The position numbers were made by a program, and so were the translations under genes. Below the pieces are notes generated by a model, which was not told the origin of the DNA, searched no databases, and was given only the letters and a program-made list of their open reading frames with translations. From the NCBI GenBank assembly GCA_040757595.1, contig JBFLWP010000022.1:1-53935 (forward strand): a DNA stretch of 53,935 nucleotides. The letters are read 5' to 3'. Position 1 is the first letter of the stretch. Each line of letters opens with the position of its first letter. The stretch comes from Nitrospirota bacterium (GTDB lineage Bacteria; Nitrospirota; Nitrospiria; Nitrospirales; Nitrospiraceae). Below, piece by piece: positions 49,022 through 53,935 of the stretch.

Positions 49022-49067
49022 AAAAGAAAGGGGGCGGCCCCAACCACGATACTGAGACTCGCCCCCT
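49022..49067 (-). terminator. Rho-independent terminator after the pilin-like gene
   Basis: AGGGGGCG (49029-49036) pairs with CGCCCCCT (49060-49067). On the minus strand the stem is followed by TTTCTTTT. It lies 21 bases after the pilin-like stop and before the chaperone-like gene, so it can make the subunit mRNA more abundant than the distal genes. Confidence 0.7.
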
Positions 49068-49087
49068 CTCCACCCCTCCCGTTCCGG

Positions 49088-49624
49088 TTACTGCTTGACC
49101 ACCGTCACGACGATGGTGCCGTTGTACGAACCGGCAATCGTCTCGCCGTTGATGACGGAGGCCGACCCCGCGATGGCGTAGGTCGTGGGGGTATCCAACG
49201 GCGCAGCGTTCTGAGCCACCACGTAGCTGGTGTTGGTGGAGCCAGGATCCGCCGAGATGGCGGCGCTGGCCGGATTGGCGCCCTGCGCGAACGTGTAGGA
49301 GCTGTTGATGTGCTCCGTGCCGCCGCTCCGGGTCATCCGGGTCGGCGTGAACGTCACGTTGATGTTCGCATTGCTCTTCACCTGCGCGCTGTCCGTGCAG
49401 GTCGCCGTGGCGCCCGGACCAGTCATGGCCGAGAACGCACACTGGTTGAAGACGATCTCCGCATAGTCCGTCACGGTCGCAGACGTCGGGATCGAGGCGG
49501 AAATGCCGGCACCGGCCGGATCCCCGCTGACGGACCCGGCGAAGGCCGGAGTCGTCATCAACGCGCCGGCTACGGCCAGCGCCACCATCTTCCCCGTGAT
49601 CCCCTTGAGATGCTTCAGAATCAT
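49088..49624 (-). CDS. Secreted pilin-like major subunit candidate
   Basis: This 178-residue protein has a Sec signal peptide (MVALAVAGALMTTPAFA, cut before GSVSG). The mature 148-residue domain is Ala/Thr/Ser/Val rich with a Cys pair (NQCAFSAM and TATCTDS), strand patterns, and a terminal AGSYNGTIVVTVV strand of the kind that ends many beta-sandwich fimbrial subunits. It has no type IV pilin leader, so it is not a type IV pilin. Its own promoter motif at 49890, own terminator and strong AGGAGGG site suggest high expression, as for a fibre shaft subunit. It shares the domain of the protein at 44426-45739. Confidence 0.7.
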   Translation of the reverse strand: MILKHLKGITGKMVALAVAGALMTTPAFAGSVSGDPAGAGISASIPTSATVTDYAEIVFNQCAFSAMTGPGATATCTDSAQVKSNANINVTFTPTRMTRSGGTEHINSSYTFAQGANPASAAISADPGSTNTSYVVAQNAAPLDTPTTYAIAGSASVINGETIAGSYNGTIVVTVVKQ

Positions 49625-49889
49625 ACGATGCCCTCCTTGCTGCGGATCAGCAGCCCTCTCTGGCTGCCGTCTCGGATTGTGAGATGTTCCTCTGCTCGGT
49701 CCCATTCCGAGTTCAGAGTCTTGACCGTGTCACCACCAACATGCGCGCCCCTCGTTCACGACCGGACCATCGTCCCCTCCTTACCCGCTTCCATCCAGGC
49801 GCTCCGGTTTGGAGCGGCCCGGCGTTTCGCCTTCGCTCACGCGGTCGCCAATCGTCCCTGATCGACGTCGTGGCGCGAGCCCCTCGCCT

Positions 49890-49910
49890 CCTATATTACG
49901 GACGAGCCGC
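49890..49910 (-). promoter_or_regulatory. GTAATATAGG motif upstream of the pilin-like gene
   Basis: The minus strand reads GCGGCTCGTCCGTAATATAG then G. It is shared almost exactly with 41755 and partly with 51485 and 51743. The distance to the gene is 266 bases, giving a long leader that contains a small hairpin (GCTCC-GGTTT-GGAGC near 49801-49815). Confidence 0.5.
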
Positions 49911-49921
49911 AGCCCGAACGG

Positions 49922-50794
49922 CTACACTCCCCCGACTCCGCGCTTTTTGTGCGCGCGAAAGATCGGCTCGATGCTCTCGGTCAACATCCCCGGCCACGTT
50001 TCCGCGACCCCGCTCGCGACCAGCGAGGCGTCCACGCACGGTCGCCGCTCCTGGTATGCGCGTAGGAGCGCTCGATCGGCGACCATGTTGAGGCGCAGAG
50101 GGATACCGGCTGCGGCATCGACGATGGCGTCGAGCGCGTCCGGCACGATTATGGGCCGCGCTCCCTGGCCGGCCATCCCGAGCCGCTCCTCCACGTAGCG
50201 CTTGGCGTCATCGGGGGACAAAGCGGACAGGGTCGCCCATTGCCCAACTCGACAAGCGAGACCGAGCTCTTGCACGTGTTGAGATAATTCAGGCCGACCG
50301 ATCAGGACGAGCGTCAGGCCCCACTGGGCGCCGGCATGGACATTCCGGCACATCCGTAGCGCATCGAACCCATCCAAGACGTGTCCCAATGCCTGCGCCT
50401 CATCCACCAGGAGCACCACGCGCTTCCGCCGGGACTCCTGCGCAACCAGGAAGGCCATGAGACGAAGCCACTGGTCGTGGAGATCGCCGACAGGCCGCAC
50501 GCCAAACTGCGACAAGACTTCCCGGAGCCACGTGTCACGTGTGAGCAGGTAGGGATTGACGATCAGGCCGACCTCGTGACGGGCCGGGTCCAGCGTCCGC
50601 ACCAATCGCCGGGCAAGGAGTGTTTTTCCGCTGCCGGCTTCGCCCGTCAGCACAACGAGCCCCTTTCGATGGTCAATGCCTTCCCGAATCGACTGAAATG
50701 CGGCCTCATGACCGGGCACGGGGACATACCGGTCCGGATCCGGCGCCTCTTCAAATGGAGGGTGCGCGAGCCCCCAGTAGGTTTCATATCCCAT
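49922..50794 (-). CDS. ExeA/GspA-like AAA+ ATPase
   Basis: This 290-residue protein opens MGYETYWGLAHPPFEEAPDP, the Y-x-x-x-x-GL--PPF--TPDP signature of the ExeA/GspA family. Walker A is GEAGSGKT, Walker B VVLLVDEAQAL, and sensor region LTLVLIGRPELSQHV. The C-terminal helical part ends LNMVADRALLRAYQERRPCV. Classical ExeA continues into a TM and peptidoglycan-binding domain; here these are absent, and the next gene upstream supplies a separate TM. GspA-type ATPases help insert and assemble secretins through the cell wall, so this fits the secretin at 45867. The ATG at 50794 is chosen because the domain begins there. Confidence 0.85.
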   Translation of the reverse strand: MGYETYWGLAHPPFEEAPDPDRYVPVPGHEAAFQSIREGIDHRKGLVVLTGEAGSGKTLLARRLVRTLDPARHEVGLIVNPYLLTRDTWLREVLSQFGVRPVGDLHDQWLRLMAFLVAQESRRKRVVLLVDEAQALGHVLDGFDALRMCRNVHAGAQWGLTLVLIGRPELSQHVQELGLACRVGQWATLSALSPDDAKRYVEERLGMAGQGARPIIVPDALDAIVDAAAGIPLRLNMVADRALLRAYQERRPCVDASLVASGVAETWPGMLTESIEPIFRAHKKRGVGGV

Positions 50795-50811
50795 TTCGTT
50801 CGATTGCCCCG

Positions 50812-51063
50812 CTACGACGCCGACCGCCGCCACTGTTCGGACTCTCGATACCAGCGCGCCTTGGCTCGCTGGAGTTCCCGTTCCATCAAAAACAGACGCC
50901 GTTCCTCATCTTTCGGTTCGTATCGTTCTTGCGCTCTGAGGTCGCTGACGCCGATCTCCTTCGCCAACCAGTAGCTCGCGAAAGAGGCGAGCAGCGCGAG
51001 GGCGAGGACCACTCCCCCCCACCGAGTCAGCTGTCGCCAGGATCGCCCACGACGTTTCCCCAT
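50812..51063 (-). CDS. Small single-TM coiled-coil protein
   Basis: This 83-residue protein has a basic N-terminus (MGKRRGRSWRQLTRW), one TM (GGVVLALALLASFASYWLA), then a charged helix (DEERRLFLMERELQRAKARW). GAGG precedes the ATG at seven bases. Its topology is N-in with a periplasmic coiled coil. It stands directly upstream of the ExeA-like gene and could be its membrane partner, in the place GspB holds in classical systems (inference from position). Confidence 0.6.
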   Translation of the reverse strand: MGKRRGRSWRQLTRWGGVVLALALLASFASYWLAKEIGVSDLRAQERYEPKDEERRLFLMERELQRAKARWYRESEQWRRSAS

Positions 51064-51209
51064 GAAGATGCCTCGTGGGCCTCTCAGCCTGTTCTTGCTC
51101 TCGGCGCGCATCTCAGCCGAACTCTCGAATGCAGGGGTGGGTGGAGTTCAGGGCCGGGCCGGTCAGCGATTTCCGTACGGCTCCGAAGTCCGTGATGGCC
51201 GACGCCTTC

Positions 51210-51425
51210 TTAGTTCCCGCCCCTCTTTTCGTCTGACTTCTCCTCGTCCGCTTTCGGAAACCCGGGCTTCTTGTCCTTGGATTTCCCCTTGTCTTGGTCC
51301 TTGTGGCCGTCTTCGTGAGCCATGACCGAGTTCAGGTCCTGCTCGTGATTCCCTGCGAACGCGGCCACGGCCCCCAGCCCGACCCCCAACACCATCGCCA
51401 ACCCCACCAATGCTTTCCCGGTCAT
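51210..51425 (-). CDS. Small secreted charged protein
   Basis: This 71-residue protein has a clean signal peptide (KALVGLAMVLGVGLGAVAAF, cut after AFA) and a mature 46-residue hydrophilic part rich in Lys, Asp, Glu and His (HEDGHKDQDKGKSKDKKPGF). AAAAAGGAAGAG precedes the ATG. I do not recognise the family. The His/Asp-rich segment may bind metal. It has its own GTAATA motif 60 bases upstream. The 146 bases between it and the next gene hold nothing evident. Confidence 0.6.
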   Translation of the reverse strand: MTGKALVGLAMVLGVGLGAVAAFAGNHEQDLNSVMAHEDGHKDQDKGKSKDKKPGFPKADEEKSDEKRGGN

Positions 51426-51484
51426 CTCTTCCTTTTTGCTCGGGTTGTGGCTTTTTGCCCCAATTCCTCATCGGGCTCCGTTTA

Positions 51485-51506
51485 GGTATTACGTCCTGAC
51501 GAAGCC
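51485..51506 (-). promoter_or_regulatory. GGACGTAATACC motif upstream of the small secreted protein
   Basis: The minus strand reads GGCTTCGTCAGGACGTAATA then CC. The 12-base GGACGTAATACC is identical at 51743. The TAATAC hexamer ends about 60 bases before the ATG at 51425. Confidence 0.5.
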
Positions 51507-51701
51507 ACTCCCTGCGGCCTCTTCAAATTTTTTTCGCATGACCAGCATGACCCCAGGTTGGTTGGCTGGACGAGACGGGTCCAACGGTTGGGCCGTACAG
51601 GGCCGATGCCAGTACAGACCGGCCGCCCAGAGCAGGTCTCGGGACGTACTCGGGAGCAGAAACGCTTCCCGGCAGGTCTGGCATTGCAGATAGGTATCCA
51701 A
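51489..51701 (-). CDS. Small CxxC protein, putative zinc ribbon
   Basis: This 70-residue frame begins with TTG at 51701. It reads MDTYLQCQTCREAFLLPSTS, then RDLLWAAGLYWHRPCTAQPL, with one CxxC and a further Cys and His that could form a zinc knuckle. The composition seems real, but the start codon is weak. Its 3' end overlaps the GTAATA motif of the next gene (51485-51506), which is unusual. I do not recognise the family. Confidence 0.45.
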   Translation of the reverse strand: MDTYLQCQTCREAFLLPSTSRDLLWAAGLYWHRPCTAQPLDPSRPANQPGVMLVMRKKFEEAAGSGFVRT

Positions 51702-51742
51702 ATCCGGACACGCGAGCTCGAATGGAATAGGAGACCCGGAGG

Positions 51743-51763
51743 GGTATTACGTCCGAAGAGCCG
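51743..51763 (-). promoter_or_regulatory. GGACGTAATACC motif upstream of the CxxC protein
   Basis: The minus strand reads CGGCTCTTCGGACGTAATAC then C. It shares 12 bases exactly with 51485 and the CGGCTC-TC core with 49890. It lies 42 bases before the TTG start at 51701. Confidence 0.5.
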
Positions 51764-51821
51764 GGGATGAGGCCCCGTCTCGATGGCTCTTAGGCCATGG
51801 GGAGCTCGAATACACTTGCAA

Positions 51822-51856
51822 TTCATGGCGTGAATGATTATCATTCACGTCGTGAA
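51822..51856. promoter_or_regulatory. Fur-box-like palindrome overlapping the ATPase start
   Basis: The core GTGAATGATTATCATTCAC (51830-51848) is a perfect 9-1-9 dyad except for the central base. It extends to an imperfect 17-1-17 palindrome from TTCATGGCG to CGTCGTGAA. It matches 14 of 19 positions of the classical Fur consensus (GATAATGATAATCATTATC). The ATG at 51834 lies inside the dyad, so a bound protein would block both transcription and initiation. Confidence 0.55.
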
Positions 51857-53114
51857 TAGTCTACCGACACCCCTTCCGCGCTCTCTCACCAAGGAAGTCG
51901 TCCACGCGCTGGCCGAGTTTCCGGTTGTCGTCCTGACCGGGGCCAGGCAGACCGGGAAAAGCACGCTGATCCGCGAGCTGCTCCCCGCATCAGGCCGGGA
52001 TTACCGCACCCTGGATGATCTTGATGTACTGGAGCGGGCTCAGCGAGAGCCGGAAGCCCTCGTCAGCTCCAAGGGACCAGTGACCATTGACGAAATCCAG
52101 CGGAGCCCGGACCTGCTGTTAGCCATCAAGCGGGCCGTCGATCGAGACCGAAAGCCGGGGCGGTTCCTGCTCTCCGGCTCCGCCAACCTCGCCCTGTTCG
52201 GCAAGGTGTCGGAGACCTTGGCCGGCCGCGCGGTCTATCTGACGCTGTACCCGTTCACCGCGGCCGAACGAATCGGGCTAGGCACTGTCGGCCAGTGGGA
52301 AAAAGTCTTTCATGATCCGTCGCAATTCGAAGGGGCTCATCCCGCCTTTGGACGAGCAGAGGGAGGGCTCCTTCAGAGCGGATTTCCTCCTGCCGCACTG
52401 ATGAAGACTCATGCGCTTCAGAGAACCTGGCTGGACGGCTATGTCAGGACCTATCTGGAACGGGACCTCCAGACCCTCTCGTCCATTGAGAACCTGGTGG
52501 ATTTCCGACGGCTCATGCGGGTCGCGGCCCTCCGATCAGGCTCGCTCATCAACCAGAGTCAGATCGCCCGTGACGCCGGGCTTCCCCAGCCGACGGCGCA
52601 CCGGTATCTGAACTTGCTGGAGGTCTCCTCCCTCCTCCATCGCCTGTCGGCCTATGCGGTCAATCGGACCAAGCGCGTCATCAAGGCTCCGCGCCTCTTT
52701 TTCTGTGACACCGGGCTGGCCGCCTATCTGGCTGGAATCGCGACCACGGCCGATCTCGAAAAGGCGGGACTGACAGGCGCTCTCTTGGAGACCCTGGTCT
52801 TCAGCGATCTGCTCGCGTGGCGCGAGACACTGACGCCCAGGCCGGAGATTCTCTACTGGAGAACGGTCTCAGGGGCGGAGGTCGATTTTGTGATCGAGCG
52901 AGCCGGGAAGGTGGTGCCTCTCGAAGTCAAAGCCGGCGGTCGGCCCCGCACTCCCGACATTCACCATCTTCGATTCTTCCTCGATGAATACGGGACAACC
53001 GCGCCCCATGCCGTGCTCCTGCACACAGGCCAGCGTTGCGAGCCGCTCGCGGACCGGATCTGGGCAATCCCGCTGTCGGCAGCCTTGGGACTGTCCAACA
53101 GCAAACCGCAATAA
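51834..53114 (+). CDS. AAA_14/DUF4143 ATPase
   Basis: This 426-residue protein has Walker A TGARQTGKST at about 36-45, the DDLDVLERA segment, Walker B VTIDEIQRSPDLL, and sensor LLSGSANLALFG. DUF4143 fills about 190-370 (LQRTWLDGYVRTYLERDLQT, INQSQIARDAGLPQPTAHRY, VIKAPRLFFCDTGLAAYLAG). A nuclease-like end reads ILYWRTVSGAEVDFVIERAG, then VVPLEVKAGG, the D...E-x-K pattern. Function is unknown; this family is widespread and often horizontally acquired. The ATG at 51834 lies within a palindrome; GTG at 51852 is an alternative. Confidence 0.9.
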   Translation: MIIIHVVNSLPTPLPRSLTKEVVHALAEFPVVVLTGARQTGKSTLIRELLPASGRDYRTLDDLDVLERAQREPEALVSSKGPVTIDEIQRSPDLLLAIKRAVDRDRKPGRFLLSGSANLALFGKVSETLAGRAVYLTLYPFTAAERIGLGTVGQWEKVFHDPSQFEGAHPAFGRAEGGLLQSGFPPAALMKTHALQRTWLDGYVRTYLERDLQTLSSIENLVDFRRLMRVAALRSGSLINQSQIARDAGLPQPTAHRYLNLLEVSSLLHRLSAYAVNRTKRVIKAPRLFFCDTGLAAYLAGIATTADLEKAGLTGALLETLVFSDLLAWRETLTPRPEILYWRTVSGAEVDFVIERAGKVVPLEVKAGGRPRTPDIHHLRFFLDEYGTTAPHAVLLHTGQRCEPLADRIWAIPLSAALGLSNSKPQ

Positions 53115-53147
53115 ACAGCCGTTACGGGCTGGATCATGCCAACCCTT

Positions 53148-53190
53148 GACATCCTCCCCGGCCTGAAGGCCGGCGATTCCTACGGCGTTC
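53148..53190. mobile_element. IS605/TnpB-type end hairpin
   Basis: TTGACATCCTCCCCGGCCTG followed by AAGGCCGGCGATTCC is the usual palindromic right end of IS200/IS605 elements. GGCC-TGAA-GGCC is the hairpin core. No tnpA or tnpB is nearby, so it is a solo end. A second stem, AGCGGCCC (53201-53208) with GGGCCGCT (53223-53230), follows. Confidence 0.55.
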
Positions 53191-53259
53191 AGACCCCACC
53201 AGCGGCCCGAATCGCTTCGGGGGGGCCGCTTCGGTACAGGACTGTTTTGTTGTCCGTCT

Positions 53260-53549
53260 TCATCCCACGTCCCTCACGCCAAGGATCATGGCTTCAACCT
53301 CACCGTTCACGATTTCAGCAGCCTTTGTTGCTTCCGCAGGTTTTCGCAGCAGGTCCGCACGTTCACTGGCCACCTCTCGTTGCTTCTCTGCTGGCACATG
53401 AGGAATTGGGAACTGGAGGAGATTGTCAACGTAGAGCCGCTGCTTGACCGCGCCAACCCGATGCACCTGGATCAATTCGATGAAGAAGGGCGTTCCAATC
53501 AGCACGGCGACGAATCCGGGCAGCAATCCAGACCTGACTGGAGTGCTCC
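53260..53549 (-). pseudogene. hsdS: hsdS (type I restriction specificity subunit) 3' fragment
   Basis: The minus-strand frame reads GFVAVLIGTPFFIELIQVHR, VGAVKQRLYVDNLLQFPIPH and VPAEKQREVASERADLLRKP to a TGA at 53260. The GAVKQ-x-L---NL-xFPIP--P--EQ order is the classical end of an HsdS target-recognition domain followed by its dimerising helix. The gene is cut at about 53550 by the IS3-type element, so the N-terminal part must lie beyond the IS, outside the window. No hsdM or hsdR is visible. Confidence 0.75.
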
Positions 53550-53935
53550 TGTAAGCTCCCCCGCCAAGGAGACACTCCCAAAGGAGAAGTTCCGGCTGTG
53601 AGTTTGGCCCGATACAAGGTCGGCGGAAGCCCCGCCAAGGTCTCATGGGGCCGTTCCTCGTTATAGCTGTCCAACCATTCCGCACTGATCTCCCGGACCT
53701 GGTCGAGCGACTCAACCACATAGGCATCGAGCACGTCGGTCCGGTAGGTGCGATTGAACCGTTCGATGAAGGCATTCTGACCCGGCTGGCCCGGCGGGAT
53801 GTACCGACGGGCGATGCCCCGCTCGGTGCACCAGGACACAAACCGCTCGGCCAGCAGTTCCGGCCCGTTATCGAGCCGAATCGCCTGCGGCTGGCCGCGC
53901 CAGGCCACGACCTGTTCCAGCACGCGAATCACCCG
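53426..53935 (-). CDS. IS3-family transposase OrfB, partial at window edge
   Basis: The window ends inside this gene; only its C-terminal 168 codons are seen. It shows the rve integrase core QAIRLDNGPELLAERFVSWC, IARRYIPPGQPGQNAFIERF, NRTYRTDVLDAYVVESLDQV and SYNEERPHETLAGLPPTLYR, with the last catalytic Glu in FIERFNRTYR. Normal IS3 OrfB ends just after PTLYR-x-KL; here the frame runs on for about 50 codons past the likely IS end (TGTAAGCTCCCCCGCC, starting 53550) into the hsdS fragment. The stop codon seems lost or shifted. Confidence 0.85.
   Translation of the reverse strand, partial: RVIRVLEQVVAWRGQPQAIRLDNGPELLAERFVSWCTERGIARRYIPPGQPGQNAFIERFNRTYRTDVLDAYVVESLDQVREISAEWLDSYNEERPHETLAGLPPTLYRAKLTAGTSPLGVSPWRGSLQEHSSQVWIAARIRRRADWNALLHRIDPGASGWRGQAAALR

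Noticed and set aside
48932-49861. Plus-strand frame opposite the pilin-like gene
   Set aside because: Antisense to a gene with a clear signal peptide, ribosome-binding site and terminator.
53201-53230. AGCGGCCC/GGGCCGCT hairpin as a terminator of the DUF4143 gene
   Set aside because: It is about 90 bases after the stop and has no T-run; more likely part of the mobile-element debris.

Overview
The window is about 54 kb of GC-rich bacterial DNA with short AT-rich promoter patches. It has no rRNA, tRNA or core housekeeping gene, so the host can only be inferred. The dense set of receiver, PAS, GAF, Cache, GGDEF/EAL and HDOD proteins, the DRR-type arginine-rich linker and the many insertion-sequence scars suggest an environmental Gram-negative bacterium, perhaps of the Nitrospira type (inference). 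A Gram-negative envelope is supported directly by a secretin and two lipoproteins.

Layout. (1) 0-9.7 kb: two toxin-antitoxin pairs, stand-alone response regulators, a large PAS/GAF hybrid histidine kinase, and a scarred zone at 7.4-8.8 kb (IS3 remnant, broken IS200-like element with a nested inverted-repeat element, frameshifted winged-helix gene). (2) 8.9-20.6 kb: a minus-strand signalling cluster. Reading leftward from 20.2 kb it holds an NtrC-type regulator, a degraded sigma-54 activator paralogue, a Cache-PAS-GAF kinase, a double-receiver protein, a hybrid kinase and a GGDEF-EAL protein; the last five are nearly gapless. A NarL-type regulator with a frameshift follows. (3) 20.9-24.9 kb: PAS-PAS protein, XRE regulator, IS200/IS605 end hairpins, a broken vapC, a complete IS1595-type element and a HigBA-like pair. 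(4) 25.0-31.6 kb: a TraD/TraG-like ATPase, a truncated PAPS-reductase-like gene, then a Cache-GGDEF-EAL and HDOD-GAF pair divergent from a small ribbon-helix-helix gene.

(5) 31.7-41.5 kb: one minus-strand run of about 21 mostly small, often overlapping genes. It begins with a Ycf46-like AAA+ ATPase whose Walker B block precedes Walker A, continues through DUF1257 (Ycf35-like), DUF2997, coiled-coil DUF1640-like proteins, a SWIM zinc finger, RadC and a DUF3150-like protein, and ends with a TOPRIM primase-like protein and a strong hairpin-T9 terminator. This is the replication/maintenance core of a plasmid-like or integrated mobile element. (6) 41.9-51.7 kb: an envelope module with an ExeA-like ATPase, a small membrane coiled-coil protein, a pilin-like secreted subunit, a chaperone-like periplasmic protein, a secretin lipoprotein, a larger adhesin-like protein sharing the pilin-like domain and carrying FN3, a peptidoglycan-binding lipoprotein and a CsgG-like lipoprotein. 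It reads like an usher-less fibre or secretion system using a secretin. (7) 51.8-53.9 kb: an AAA-DUF4143 ATPase behind a Fur-box-like palindrome, then an hsdS fragment cut by an IS3-type element that runs off the window.

Regions 4-6 appear to be one element. A motif reading GTAATA(T/C) on the minus strand, with conserved flanks, sits upstream of the TraD-like gene, the 21-gene operon, the pilin-like gene and two small genes near 51.5 kb. Several genes elsewhere are broken by the apparent loss of a single base, which could be decay or residual sequencing error; those calls are flagged.
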